DNA of 64,000 nucleotides from Forficula auricularia (Eukaryota; Arthropoda; Insecta; Dermaptera; Forficulidae): assembly GCA_024734495.1 (NCBI GenBank), contig JALMQS010000073.1, forward strand, positions 1,692,674 to 1,756,673, given 5' to 3'. Below the pieces are notes generated by a model. It was not told the DNA's origin. It saw only the letters and a list, made by a program, of their open reading frames with translations, and did no database searches. The translations under genes were made by a program, and so were the position numbers. Below are positions 1-11,369 of this stretch, piece by piece. The stretch's first letter is position 1. Each line of letters starts with the position of its first letter.

Positions 1-1085
1 ATTGGTCCCGTTTTTTTTTCATTGGTATTAGACCTTTTTTGTTAGGTTTGTTCAGGACTAACTTCTTTGTTTATGAATCTACAATTCTTATGAGCAAATA
101 ATCGAAATTATGATAAATATAAATACTTTTATAAAAAAAATCTTATAACATTCATTTAAAACCCGCAAACGTTTCGAGAAAATTTCTATATTTATGAATT
201 GAATTTTATTATCATTTTCTAATTCATTCGCATGACGCTTTCTGTTACGAGATGCATGCAGGTATTATATTAAGTCACTATTAATAACATCACTAAAAAG
301 AGAAAAATAAAATTAATTTTTATAAAAAAAAATAAAACCTACTTCAAAAAACTTAAATGCAACAAATAAAATAATAATAATTCTACAAAAAAATAAAACT
401 CACTAAAAGGTATAAAATAATTATTATCTTATTTAGTTACAACTAAACGACGAAATATTAACATGAAATTACTTTTTGAAGTCGGGGCCAAACATATACA
501 TTTTATGAATCGCACTTGACGGATCTTACTTAGTACGTTTGACGGGTACGCTCGCTTATAGCAAATACTGTATATAGCAATACAGGACAGCCTGTCAAAA
601 ATATGGTACCCTGAAAACAGCACACTCTAGCGAGAAAAAAGTAAACTACATAAAGCGTATAATATTAAAATGCGTAAATTATTTAAAATCGATCTTATTA
701 AATCATATATAACATTAAACGGACACAATATATATTTTTTCCATGACGCTCAAGTTTTTTTTTTAATTTTGCCGATAGCCGAAAGTCGGATTTGACTGCA
801 AGATTTCCATTTTGCTCGCATGGTGGCGCTCAAATTCATGAGACCAAAAACGGTTTGCTTTTCTATTGTATTTTGACAGACTGTCCTGTATTGGTATATA
901 CAGTATTTGCTTATAGGTATAGTTTGTTTGGCACCGACTTCAAAAAGTGATTTCATGTTAATATTTCGTCGTTTATTTGTAACTAAATAAGATAATTATT
1001 TTATACCTTTTAGTGTATTTTATTTGATTTTTGAGTTCTTATTATTTTATTTCATGCATATAATTTTTTGAAGTCGGTTTTATAT
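1..1085. repeat. GACTTC-type interspersed palindromic repeat, copy 1
   Basis: Left part matches the family seen again near 3.1-4.0, 31.4-31.8, 52.9-55.2, 55.4-56.0 and 58.0-58.9 kb. The core from about 400 to 1080 is an imperfect inverted repeat. One arm contains AAACGACGAAATATTAACAT and GAAGTCGG, and the other arm holds the reverse complement. Phrases such as GCAAATAATCGAAATTAT recur in all copies. Short ORFs inside are chance frames. No coding domain seen. Similar GACTTC repeats are common in insect genomes, but I cannot assign a class. Confidence 0.75.
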
Positions 1086-1252
1086 CGTTTCAATAAGGTG
1101 TTACATTAAGAAGCTAAAAATCTTCTAGGCCATGATTGGCCTCTATATCATGTCAAGTACGAAGATAAGAAAATGTTTTAGGGATTAGATCGGGGTCAAA
1201 GTTTACTGTGGATCCAAGTCTTAATTCAAAAGATTTAAGTCATCCAAGAGTA

Positions 1253-2132
1253 CACTGAAAAAACGATATAATTATAGTTAAGAAATTATATTTGATATGA
1301 ATAGATGGTGAAGTTAATTATGGCGAAATTGATCTCTGTTCAACATGAATAAATGATATAGGCATTTTAAGTATTCTCATATTTTTGGAGCAGCTCTAGA
1401 TATATTAATAGTTAAGATGACGCTATTTAAACCAAGCACCATTAAGTAAATTATAAAAATGTTGTTATTTGAGTAAAATAATGGAAAAGTTAAATTTAAT
1501 AGTTGGATATTTAAATGGAATAATACGTAATTACGACAAGAAATGATATAAACTTGAATATCTTTTATTATAAATAAAAATATCATTTATATTCATTTGA
1601 TATAGAATCAATATTCAATTGAATTATATAAATATTTAATTTAATTATTCATTTGGTTTAATTAATAAAAAAAATTTAATTTTCTATATTTATAAGGAGG
1701 TAAGTAATCTAATTTTAATATAATATTTCTTATAATCTTATAGTTGATTTTAAAATTTAAAAAAAAAACAATCAATAATGTAAACAAATTTTTTGTCAAT
1801 TTTAAAAAAATAATATCTTAATTATTAAGATATCACTATTTGCAAAAAATCTAAGTAGTTTTATGATAAATAACATTGGTTTCGATATAATAAAAGGTTT
1901 CACTAGAAGTAAACAAGACATTCATTTGATATTAAGAGATATTTAATAGAATAAAATAAATCACTCAAGTATATAATATATTTGGATTAAATACCTAAAA
2001 ATTTGGTCATATTTGAAATGATTTCGATATATTTTGATTATTAATAAAATATCTTTGCAATAAATAAGAGCTCATTAAAAATCCTCAACTCTATCAATAT
2101 ATATTTATTTTAAAGAAATTGTTTTTTCAGTG
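1253..2132. mobile_element. AT-rich non-autonomous inverted-repeat element with TA flanks
   Basis: The left end CACTGAAAAAACGAT is matched in reverse at the right end (TTGTTTTTTCAGTG). A TA dinucleotide sits directly outside both ends (1251-1252 and 2133-2134), as expected for a Tc1/mariner-type target duplication. The 880-bp interior is very AT-rich and has no credible ORF. The superfamily call is inference from the TA and the terminal repeats only. Confidence 0.6.
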
Positions 2133-2174
2133 TAGCAGAGTTGTTGATTTAGGATATAGATAGATTATAGATAG

Positions 2175-2230
2175 CAGTGGCGTGTGGTCCATGGATTCTG
2201 AGATGCGGCGCATCCCTAAAATTTCAGAAC
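2175..2230. mobile_element. Terminal fragment of CAGTGGCG-type hAT-like element
   Basis: CAGTGGCGTGTGGTCCATGG matches the terminal repeat of the elements at 20874-22881, 42528-43353 and 43370-43629. Only one end is visible here, so this is a fragment. Confidence 0.55.
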
Positions 2231-2378
2231 GTCAAGAGTATTTGCACGACGTGTCAAATTTGAATCACTTGTAGCTTTTATTTCTGCTAAGCTTTAATTT
2301 AAAATGTATATATAAATGTTAGAAAATGAAAAGAATTTCCAAGATTTCATGAAAGATATACGATATACTTTGACTATA

Positions 2379-2914
2379 TAAAATAAAAGCCTTTTTTTTT
2401 ATAAATTTTATTAAACCAATTATTTTACATTAATTAATGTATACATTGTATTTTGCTTCGATTCCGGAGATTACTTCTCCACCATCGAGTGTCCTTATTC
2501 ATCTTTAGTCCTTGTTTTTAATAAGAGAAAAAATCTAATTAGATAAAAAAACCTCTTTTCCGATAATTATTTCAATTCCATTATTCCCCAATCAAGTCGA
2601 TTGGTTCCCTCCTTCCAGTCCAATCCATCCTCCCCCATATAAAAGCCTTTTTTTTTTTTTTTTTTTTATAAATTTTATTAAACCAATTATTTTACATTAA
2701 TTAATGTATACATTGTATTTTGCTTAGATTCCGGAGATAACTTCTCCACCATCGAGTGTCCTTATTTATCTTTAGTCCTTGTTTTTAATAAGAGGAAAAA
2801 TCTAATTAGATAAAAAAACCTCTTTTCGATAATTATTTCAATTCCATTATTCCCCCATCAAGTCGATTGGTAATTTTCAATCATCCCTTTTAGCCCATTA
2901 AAATAAAAGCCTTT
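2379..2914 (-). mobile_element. Tandem pair of poly(A)-tailed SINE-like repeats within one target duplication
   Basis: Two copies of a unit of about 240 bp lie head to tail. Each begins on the + strand with a T run (9 and about 19 T), then AAATTTTATTAAACC, and each ends near AAGTCGATTGG. The T runs mean the repeats are poly(A)-tailed on the minus strand. The outer flanks are a perfect 16-bp direct repeat, TAAAATAAAAGCCTTT, at 2379-2394 and 2899-2914. A shortened copy (ATAAAAGCC) sits at the junction near 2640. This fits two insertions at the same target or insertion of a dimer. No Pol III A/B boxes are clear, so it could also be a LINE 3' end. Confidence 0.7.
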
Positions 2915-3064
2915 AGGCCGAGCTCTTTTAATCAATTGTATTATATTAAACTGTTTGTGAGTTTTTAGAAAAAATTAAATTTAAATTCAATTAGAGTTTT
3001 TCTTATTAGAACTTGGAATAAGAATATCAAAAATAAAAATGAGGTCTCTGAACAAAGCATCCAG

Positions 3065-4030
3065 GAATTAAAAGTTCACTATTTAACCGACTTCAAAAAT
3101 GAGGAGGTTCTGAATTCGACTGAATTTTTTTTGTGTGTGTCTATATTACCTGATATCTTCGCCAATTGTTAACCGATTTTGATGATTTTTTTTGCATTGG
3201 GTTCAGTCTAGTTTCCGATTGGTCCCGTTTTTTTTTCATTGGTATTGGACCTTTTTTGCTATGTTTGTTTAGGCATAACTTCTTTGTTTATGAACCGATT
3301 TAGATGATTCTTTTTATATTGGAAAGAGGGTACCTTAGGGGTGGTCCCATATTAATTTGGTCAAGTTCTAAAGATATGATCAATGACGAATTAACGTAAA
3401 TATCCAATTCTTATGAGCAAATAATCGAAATTATAATAAATAAAATCTTTTATAAAAAAATCTTAAAACATTCATTTAAAACCCTCAAACGTTTCAAGAG
3501 AATTTCTATATTTATGAATTGAATTTTATTATCATTTTCTGATTCATTCACCCGACGCTTTCTCTTACGAGATGCATGCAAGGTATTATATTTAATCACT
3601 ATTAATAACATCACTAAAAAGAGAAAAATAAAAATAAATTTCATAAAAAAAATAAAACCGACTTCAAAAAAATTAAATGCAACAAATAAAATAAAATAAA
3701 ATAAAATACACTAAAAGGTATAAAATAATTATCTTATTTAGTTACAAGTAAACGACGAAATATTAACATGAAATTACTTTTGAAGTCGGTGCCAAAAATA
3801 TACATTTTATGAATCGCACTCGACGATTTTACTTAGTATGTTTAGCGGCTACGCTCGCTTATAGGTATAGTTTGTTTGGCACCGACTTTAAAAAGTAATT
3901 TCATGTTAATATTTCGTCGTTTAGTTGTAACTAAATAAGATAATTATTTTATACCTTTTAGTGTATTTTATTTATTTTATTTTATTTGTTGCATTTAATA
4001 TTTTTTTGAAGTCGGTTTTATTTTTATGAA
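3065..4030. repeat. GACTTC-type palindromic repeat, copy 2
   Basis: It starts with ACCGACTTCAAAAATGAGGA. The inner inverted repeat spans about 3655-4022, with arms meeting near 3850. One arm has the order GACTTC, TAAATGCAAC, AAAGGTATAAAATAATTAT, and the other arm is its reverse complement. No coding capacity. Confidence 0.75.
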
Positions 4031-4120
4031 TGACGCCGCTTACTTGACCCCTCAGAGTAGATGATTAAGTCAACCGGTTAAGCCGTTTAACATGGAGGTC
4101 GGCGATAATAGTGATGTAGA

Positions 4121-4618
4121 ACTCTCTTTTTTTTTTTTTTTTTTTTAATGCAATCGAATGCAAGAAGGGGTGCACCAGTAAAGGTGTAGCCCCTATGGAT
4201 CTCGAAAGACCCTTGCATTACCGAAGAGAAGGGAAAGTTGATTAAGTGAGAGGGTGTAGACGTAGGTGTCTATGCACCCTGGTTTTGAAGGTTTGAAGAT
4301 CATAGGTGCTGGGAAAGATAGAGGCTGGGAGAGAGTTCCAGTTCCTTGAAGTCATGGGGATATATGTATTCGCGAATGAAGTGGTCCGGCACTTTTCCAA
4401 TTTGACCGCAAAAGAGTGTTGGGAGTCGGCAAAACGTGTGCTGCGTGCAAAGTATGCTTTGGGGGGAATTATTGATTTTATCTCATCAGAGCACCTGCCG
4501 TGATAGTATCTATAGAAAAGGGAAAGGGCAGAGACATCTCTTCGATGAGCCAGCGAGTCGAGGGAGTCGGTGAGGGTAGAATCGTCAATTAGTCTGACGG
4601 CTCGTTTCTGAATCAAAA
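4121..4618 (-). pseudogene. 5'-truncated LINE, C-terminal end of reverse-transcriptase ORF plus poly(A)
   Basis: The minus-strand frame from 4616 to 4242 begins with IQKRAVRLIDD and continues through LSLFYRYYHGRCSDE, PPKAYFARSTR and RNWNSLPASIF to DLQTFKTRVHRHL. This is the typical C-terminal tail of insect non-LTR retrotransposon polymerases of the Jockey-like group. Everything upstream, including the reverse-transcriptase catalytic core, is missing. The 3' side ends in a T run on the + strand (about 4129-4147), that is, a poly(A) tail. 5' truncation plus poly(A) is the usual product of target-primed reverse transcription. A related shorter copy lies at 47273-47487. The clade is inferred from general resemblance. 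Confidence 0.75.
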
Positions 4619-4984
4619 CTTGATTAAAATGTACACTTAACTCATGACTTGCATTTAAAATCTAAAAATTGTATAAAAAAAATAATCGTGATTGATGAAT
4701 TAAAAAATGTTGCAATGGTCACAAGCATTGTAGAAAAAAATATTTATTTTTTAATTTTAAGATTTAAAAAATAAATAAATGATTGTTTTTTTTTTTTTTT
4801 TATTTCAAAACGGTACTTTAGAAACACATTCCACAAGGGTTTCTGTTGAACGTTCATTTTCAATAAAGAAAACAATTAAAACAATCAGAAGTAGTCATAG
4901 TAGTATAGTATAGTATCCATAGTAGGATAGTATACTATCCACTCTGTCTTTATTATAAATTGAAATAAACTGCAACGGATCGTT

Positions 4985-5545
4985 GCTAAACTTTATCCAA
5001 TGAACTATCGTAGTCTAGGGTAAAGTACTTTAAAATATAATTTTACAAAAAATTTTATATGACCATTTTTGTGGTCCTCAAGGTACTCAATTACAATATT
5101 AAATTTCATCAAAATTGGTTAAGTCATTTTCAAGATATTTAGAAAAAACTAAAAAAGTACCGAAATAAAGTACTAATGTTTGTGGGCCGATATGTACCAA
5201 AAACTAATCAGCGCTTCATTTTGTTAAAATAATGTTAGGTTTTCATTTTCATTTCAATTGGTGCAACGGTGTGGAAAAAATCGTGGACGAAATAAACGAT
5301 AACATATACATCCATCCATCCGCACGCACTTCCAAAAAATGGCACTTTTTGGCCTCTCGACGAGACCCCAGGTAATTTTTGTCAAAATCGTCACGTGCTA
5401 AAATTCAATCTAATTGAATACTACAATTTGTGACCTTAATTGAGTCCATGGGTTCCGTAGTCTTTACCTGAGGACCCTTTGAAGTCGCGCTTGCCGCCAG
5501 ACCGATTACAATACTTTACCCATGCTTCGCATTGGATAAAGTAAA
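4985..5545. repeat. Repeat bounded by inverted ACTTTATCCAATG
   Basis: ACTTTATCCAATG near 4990 is repeated inverted near 5530. The same end phrase appears at 18738-18775, 51420-51435 and 51660-51700. The interior is non-coding and contains a CCATCCATCCG run. Probably a non-autonomous element; class unknown. Confidence 0.45.
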
Positions 5546-5874
5546 AATCTAATGCTAAATTTGAAAAAGTAAAAAAAAAAGCAAAAAATTCTATTATGCG
5601 TTTATCGATTAATTTTGTGACGGTAAAAAAAATGAAGGGTTCTTTTTTGGAGATCATCCACTGGCTGAAAAACTACCGCCCATCTCTGATAGATAGTTAG
5701 TATTTATTTTTTCTAAATACAGGGTGGGGCATAAAGATCTCCCACATTTTGAAGAGGTATAAAAAAATGAAAAAATTTAACTAGAAAAAAAAACTGAATA
5801 TATTTTTGAAAAAGAACATAAAATAATTTTTTTTTTAAATGTGTTTTAAATATCATCAAATAAAAAAATGGGGG

Positions 5875-6470
5875 GGTGGGATCAAAGATGAAAATTCTAG
5901 CTCCTTTCGACCAAACTCAATCAAATTTTGTATACATATTCTGTGTACCCCCAGAAGGCTAGAAATGGAAAAACTAACCACCCAAAGGGGGATCAAAAAT
6001 GAAAATTCTAGCCCTTTCACCAAACTATGTATACAAAATTTGGTTAACTTTTGCATTTCTAGCCTTCTGGGGTCCCACGGAATATCTATTCAAAAATCTG
6101 GCTGAGTTTGGTCAAAAGGGCTAGAATTTTCATTTTTGACCCTCCCCCATTTTTGGGTGTTTAGTTTTTGCATTTCTAGTCTTTTTGGACCCCACTTAAT
6201 ATATTGTACCTAGCCACCGAGCGATGCTCAGTAAATTTTTGCTTCAGTTAATAGCTATATATTAATCTCCGAAACCCACCCACCCCCTCCTCGCCCCCGG
6301 AACCCCATCACTTCACCCCACCTCCTGCACCCTACCACCCCACCCCACACCTACACCTCACTCCGCCCCCGAAACCCCGTACCTACACGCCCCTTACCAC
6401 TGAACCCCACTTCCTGCACCCCCATATCTACCCCCGCCCTCGCCCAAGCACCCAGTTTTTGCATTTCTAG
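5875..6470. repeat. Degenerate minisatellite-like repeat with a C-rich tract
   Basis: Units of roughly 120-130 bp carry the phrases AAAATGAAAATTCTAGC, TTTTGTATACAT and AACTAACC. They occur in alternating orientation. From about 6275 to 6450 the + strand becomes an unusual C-rich stretch of CCCCACC/CCCGAA. Similar units occur at 23530-23800, 33735-34018, 34370-34700 and 46985-47130. No gene seen. Confidence 0.55.
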
Positions 6471-6608
6471 CCTTCAGTGGCCCACAGTTTATGTGAATAT
6501 AGGTATATAAATAAATACGGTATAATTTTTTTTTTAATTAAATAACAATTTTTGAGTTGATCAATTAAATTGTCAAATTAATATTTGTGGGATTTAAAAC
6601 TCGATTTT

Positions 6609-7334
6609 TAATCAATTAAATTTTTTTTTTAATTTTATTGAACCAATTATTTTACATGGATTGGTGTATACATTGTATTTGAGCTTCGACTTCGGAGATT
6701 ACTTCTCCACCATCGACTGTCCTTGATCATCTTTTTAGTCCTTGTTTTTAATAAGAGGAAAAACTAATTAAATAAAAAAACCTCTTTTCCGATTTAATTT
6801 ATTCCCTTATCCATCCCGTTCCACCAATAATAAATTTATAAATTTTATTAAACCAATTATTTTACATTAATTAATGTATACATTGTATTTTTTCTTCGAT
6901 TCCAGAGATTACTTTTCCACCATCGAGTGTCCTTATTCATCTTTAGTCCTTGTTTTTAATAAGAGAAAAATCTAATTAGATAAAAAACCTCTTTTCCGAT
7001 AATTATTATTTCAATTCCATTATTCTCCAATCAAGTCGATTGGTATCCTTCCAATTCCACCAATCACCAATAATCAATAAATTTATTAAACCAATTATTT
7101 TACATTAATTAATGTATACATTGTATTTTTGCTTCGATTCCGGAGATTACTTCTCCACCATCGAGTGTCCTTATTCATCTTTAGTCCTTGTTTTTAATAA
7201 GAGGAAAAATCTAATTAGATAAAAAAACCTCTTTTCCGATAATTATTTCAATTCCATTATTCCCCAATCAAGTCGATTGGTTTATCCTCCCTCATCATCC
7301 CATTCCCCCAATCCCACCAATAATCAATTAAATT
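6609..7334 (-). mobile_element. Tandem trio of the SINE-like repeat within one target duplication
   Basis: Three units of the repeat at 2379-2914 follow each other, starting near 6623, 6833 and 7078. Each contains CCAATTATTTTACAT and TCTCCACCATCGA. The outer flanks TAATCAATTAAATT at 6609-6622 and 7321-7334 are identical. Related AATAAT(C/A)AAT sequence sits at both inner junctions. The second independent array suggests that these repeats re-insert into their own target duplication or are inserted as multimers. Confidence 0.65.
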
Positions 7335-7789
7335 GCCCAACTTTTAATATATAATTATAATGATCTTATTGTGCGATATAAAATTAAAAAAACCAATTAT
7401 TTATTAAAAGGAAATTGAATAAAATGTAAATAAACATTTTTATCGAGACAACCACCTGTGAATAATTATTTCAATCAACAAAAAACCCATCAAAAACAAC
7501 TTAGCCGAAGATGAGACCGTGATAGATCATATGTCCAACACAAAACCCTCCTAACCAATGAATTTCATCCAAATCGTTAGAGCCGTTTTCGAGAACCCGA
7601 CCGGATATATAAGTGCTCGTTGAATATAATGAGATATAAAATGAGCAGTGGTAAATTCTCCGCGCGATAAATTAGGTTAAATTTATCTCCCACTCGTTGC
7701 TACCTAATATTTCACGCCACGTCTTGGTATGTCCTTTTGCTGTTTTCAATTAACGTAACAGCTATGGCGACCTCAATTTCGCTCAGGTC

Positions 7790-8045
7790 CATCATTTTGC
7801 ATTTTTTTATGAAAATGATGAGAGAAGGAGGCAGTTACAGCAAAAAGTGGCAACTCCTAAAGGCCTGCGGTTGGCCCCTCCATCGTGAAAAGAAGAAGAA
7901 AGAATTTTATGGGCTGGGCGGGGGTCGAGGGTATCTGTGGATACGGGTCTTAAATAGCTGAAGTATTTATAAGTCGCTGGAAAGATGGTGCAAGTGTGGA
8001 GCGAGTTCCAGTCTCCTGGAGGTCATAGTGACAAAGAGTAATAGC
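7790..8045 (-). mobile_element. LINE 3'-end fragment
   Basis: Shares CCTAAAGGCCTG, CCTCCATCGTGAAA and GGTATCTGTGGATAC with 20171-20330, and GAGTTCCAGT with the LINE tail at 4121-4618. It probably derives from the 3' region of the same LINE family on the minus strand. No reading frame is retained. Confidence 0.5.
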
Positions 8046-8394
8046 TGTCGAGTTTAATGTTCCGACTCAACAATTCTTAGTAATATAATCAACTTTGATT
8101 CAATCAATGTTTTTAAAAAAACATGTGATTCTAAGCGAATAATCAATTTGATACAATGTACCTAAGTAATAAAGATAGATTTTATAAAATTTAAATAATA
8201 TGTGAGATTTGGGGAAAAATCAAAAATTTATGTGAGTTAATAACATAAAATTAAGTTTAAAAATAATTATAAATTGTGTGGTGTTTTATGAGGCTCTTGA
8301 AAACCTTGAAAACAGATGTAATGTCTTCGTTAGGAAAAAGGAAATAAAATTTCTTTATATTCTAACAAATTTATTTTCATGAAAAACTTATGAG

Positions 8395-8430
8395 ACGATT
8401 TCAGCGGATATTCTCACACCATCATCAGTC
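8395..8430 (-). ncRNA. Hammerhead-ribozyme-like motif, left arm
   Basis: Minus strand reads CTGATGA (8428-8422), an extra T, the stem GGTG/CGCT closing a 10-nt loop, then GAAA (8402-8399) and TCGTC. The mirror copy at 10491 has CGCC and GAAACGTC, so this copy carries an inserted T in the ACGT segment and a G-U closing pair. Activity unknown. Confidence 0.55.
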
Positions 8431-8950
8431 TACAAGGAAAACATAATCTTAATTACAGTAAATTACTAATTACATGTCATTCTCAAGATAAAAGAAGAAA
8501 AGAACTCACCCAAGCTTTTCATAATATAGTACATATGTCTGTGTAGAATGTCATTTTCTTTTACAAATACATAACATTTTTAATCAAAAAAGCTGGAGGT
8601 ATTTTGTTATATAAGTTAGTATATAAGTTGTTTCTCTATAAAACACTTTCATAATATATTACATATATATGTGTAGATGTTATTTCTTTTTACAATTAAT
8701 AACATTTTAATCAAAAAAGCTTGTAATAAAAATAACCAATTAGAATAAATTTTAATTAATTAACCTAAATAAATCAAACAAATTCTTTCATATTTGCCAA
8801 TTACCTGGAGGCTTTTTTGTTTTATAAGTATTATTAATATAGTATAACTGTAGCATAACTCTAATTGGCTATTTTTATTACAAGCTTTTTTGATTAAAAT
8901 GTTATTAATTGTAAAAAGAAAATAACATCTACACATATATATGTAACATA

Positions 8951-10240
8951 TTGGATTGGCAACTAAGTAATTGCGGATTTTTTTTTTTTAGAAAATCAAA
9001 GACAATTTTTTCATGGAACTAAATAACTTTATTCTGTAATGTATTGCCCATTTTGATCAATGACCTTTTGCCATCTTTCAGGCAGCATCATAATCCCACG
9101 TTCATAAAACTTCTGGTTTTTATTAGCAAAAAACTGAATCAGGTACGATTTGACATCATCATCATTATTGAAATTTTTACCATTCAAGGAGTTTTGTAAA
9201 GATCGAAATAAAAAGTAATCAGATGGTGCAAGGTCAGGACTATATGGTGGATGTGGCAAAACATCCCAACCAAGCTCCAATAATTTTTGCCGAGTGACCA
9301 AAGATGTGTGTGGCCTTGCATTGTCATGATGGAATACAACACCTTTTCGATTTGTCAATTCGGCCCGCTTTTCTTCAACTGCATTGTTTAATTTCGTTAG
9401 TTGTTCAATGTAGACAACAGAATTGATCGTTCGGTTGGGTGGTAAGAGTTCAAAGTAGACAATTCCTTTGTAATCCCACCAAACTGATAACAAAACCTTC
9501 TTTTGATGAATACCAGCTTTTGATGTTGTTTGAGCTGGTTCACTTGGCCTGCTCCACGATCTTTTCCGCTTGATATTGTTGTAAACAACCCATTTTTCAT
9601 CGCCAGTTATCAGTCGTTTTAAAAATGGATCATTTTCATTACGCTTCTTTAGCAAATCGCAGCTGTTAATGCGTTGCGTTAAATGCGTTTCTTTCAGTTC
9701 GTGAGGAACCCATGTATCGAGTTTTTGAACATAGCCAAGTTGTTTTAAGTGATTTTCAATGCATGTATGTGATACATGAAGCTTCTCTGCAATCTCACGT
9801 GTTGTACTGTGACGATCCGAATCGATTATTGCTTTGATTAGGTCGTCATCAACTTCAACTGGACGACCAGAGCGTTTTTCATCTTTGAGTGAAAAATCAC
9901 CAGAACGAAATTTGGTAAACCAATTTTGACAGTGCCGTTCTTTAAAGGCTTCGTCGCCATAAACAGCACATAACTTTTTGTGAGCTTGCGATCCGTTTTT
10001 CCCTTTGTGGAAATAAAAAAGCAAAATATGACGAAAATGTTCCTTTTGATTTTCCATTTTTCAACGAACGCCAAACGAAAACTACGAAACCGATCAAAAA
10101 ACTTTTTTTACTGATTGACAGCTGAATTGCCAACTATCAAATAACAAAATGTGTTTTACATTTGGACTACGCCAGCAAACCTAAAAATTCAACTGAAGCC
10201 ATCTATGAGTGAAATTCCGCAATTACTTAGTTTCCAACCT
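8951..10240 (-). mobile_element. Complete mariner element (mariner A)
   Basis: The left end TTGGATTGGCAACTAAGTAA and the reverse of the right end (AGGTTGGAAACTAAGTAATT) are terminal inverted repeats sharing AACTAAGTAATTGCGGA. TA lies on both sides (8949-8950 and 10241-10242). The element is 1290 bp, normal for mariner, and holds one intact transposase. The flanking DNA joins cleanly without it: the repaired site matches the opposite fold-back arm near 8640-8690, so it is a precise insertion into that arm. Confidence 0.92.
9029..10057 (-). CDS. Mariner transposase, apparently intact
   Basis: This 342-residue protein is a DD34D mariner transposase, the enzyme that cuts and pastes the element by binding its terminal repeats and inserting at TA. 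The N-terminal half (about 1-115) has the paired helix-turn-helix DNA-binding arrangement, including FRSGDFSLKDEKRSGRP and the linker WVPHEL at 116-121. Catalytic aspartates are D153 (TGDEKW), D245 (HHDNARPH) and D280 (YSPDLAPSDY). There are exactly 34 residues between the last two, as the family requires. Length is normal (about 340-350) and no stop or frameshift is visible, so this copy could be recent or active. The start ATG gives MENQKEHFRH, a usual mariner N-terminus. Sequence style is nearer the cecropia/irritans/mellifera types than mauritiana; the subfamily is uncertain. Confidence 0.95.
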   Translation of the reverse strand: MENQKEHFRHILLFYFHKGKNGSQAHKKLCAVYGDEAFKERHCQNWFTKFRSGDFSLKDEKRSGRPVEVDDDLIKAIIDSDRHSTTREIAEKLHVSHTCIENHLKQLGYVQKLDTWVPHELKETHLTQRINSCDLLKKRNENDPFLKRLITGDEKWVVYNNIKRKRSWSRPSEPAQTTSKAGIHQKKVLLSVWWDYKGIVYFELLPPNRTINSVVYIEQLTKLNNAVEEKRAELTNRKGVVFHHDNARPHTSLVTRQKLLELGWDVLPHPPYSPDLAPSDYFLFRSLQNSLNGKNFNNDDDVKSYLIQFFANKNQKFYERGIMMLPERWQKVIDQNGQYITE

Positions 10241-10490
10241 TATATTATGAAAGTGTTTTATAGAAAACAACTTATATAACTTATATAACTGATATTGACA
10301 TACTATATTAATAACAAAATACCTCCAGCTTTTTGATTAAAATGTTATTATTTGTAAAAAGAAAATGACATTCTACACAGACATATGTACTATATTATGA
10401 AAAGCTTGGGTGAGTTCTTTTCTTCTTTTATCTTGAGAATGACATGTAATTAGTAATTTACTGTAATTAAGATTATGTTTCCCTTGTAGA

Positions 10491-10524
10491 CTGATGATGG
10501 TGTGAGAATATCCGCCGAAACGTC
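10491..10524 (+). ncRNA. Hammerhead-ribozyme-like motif, right arm
   Basis: CTGATGA (10491-10497), one extra T, stem GGTG with CGCC around a 10-nt loop, GAAA (10517-10520), then CGTC. The flanking GA and TC can form a short stem I. ACGT is self-complementary, so stem III would have to form between two molecules. Confidence 0.65.
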
Positions 10525-10644
10525 TCATAAGTTTTTCATGAAAATATATTTGTTAGAATATAAAGAAATTTTATTTCCTTTTTCCTAACGAAGACATTAC
10601 ATCTGTTTTCAAGATTTTCAAGAGCCTCATAAAACACCACAATT

Positions 10645-11369
10645 TATAATTTTAAAACATTATAGTACCATATCTATTTAAAAATAATATTTTAACAAAT
10701 TAATAAAGAAACTAAAAGATAAAAGTCGCTTTAAATCGAATTCATAGTTTTTTTTGTTGCTCCGCTAATTTTGTCCACGAGTGTATTATTAATTTTAGCC
10801 TTTCATACAATATTATCTCTCTACTAATTAATTATAATCCCCTTGTAGTGACAGATTTTGTTAAATTTCTTCTACTTTTGATCTAGTTTCTCTATTAGTT
10901 CAATGAAAATCTGATAAGCTCATTCTCTGTATTATTTAATAATTTCCTCCGAGCGGTTTAAACTTCCTCTATGATCGTAGAGAGATGAATCATTTAATTG
11001 AAACCCCACCAGTTTCTTGATTACCTTGGAAACATTTGAGATCTTCTTATTGATAATAATACTTCATTATGGGCTTAGTTGTATTAACTGTTAAATGAAT
11101 TCTGAATGAACAAAAATAAGAGGGGGGGGGGCTTCCCCCGTTGACAATCACAAATTAAAGGGTATATCAATGTTGACAATTTGCCACTTGTCAATTTGGA
11201 ATGGAAATCATTGGCGAAGAGGAAGGGGTGGGAGAAAGCCACCCCCGCAATATTAACTCATTCGTGGAGAGATTAATTAAAGTTGGCAACAATATTCTAT
11301 TCACTATTCTAGTGGATTTTAGTTATTAAATCTATACTTATTAAACGAGCAAAAATTGTATATATATAT
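10645..11369. other. No gene seen
   Basis: AT-rich, apparently low-copy sequence with a short G run near 11130 and several TTAATTA boxes. I see no ORF or repeat family in it. Confidence 0.5.

Larger units (their letters stand above)
8281..10640. mobile_element. Long fold-back element with hammerhead-like motifs, split by a mariner
   Basis: The two ends are near-perfect reverse complements. 8281-8500 (GTGTTTTATGAGGCTCTTG onward) matches 10430-10640 in reverse, and pairing continues inward (8520-8745 against 8860-8950 plus 10241-10400). Without the mariner the element would be about 1.07 kb and nearly all palindrome. Each arm carries a CUGAUGA/GAAA motif about 110-150 bp from its outer end, and both motifs point outward. 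It resembles arrangements known for Penelope-like elements, but no reverse transcriptase is present. Confidence 0.8.

Noticed and set aside
429..956. Short ORFs of 64-68 codons on the minus strand near the left edge
   Set aside because: They lie in the two arms of the GACTTC palindrome and mirror each other's sequence; no domain.
4306..4503. 65-codon + strand frame
   Set aside because: Antisense to the LINE polymerase tail, which has recognisable motifs on the minus strand.
5839..6105. Overlapping frames on both strands
   Set aside because: Caused by the repeated AAAATTCTAGC / TTTTGTATACA units; same words on both strands.
9397..10133. Additional minus-strand frames near the mariner transposase
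   Set aside because: Shadow frames of the intact 342-residue transposase.
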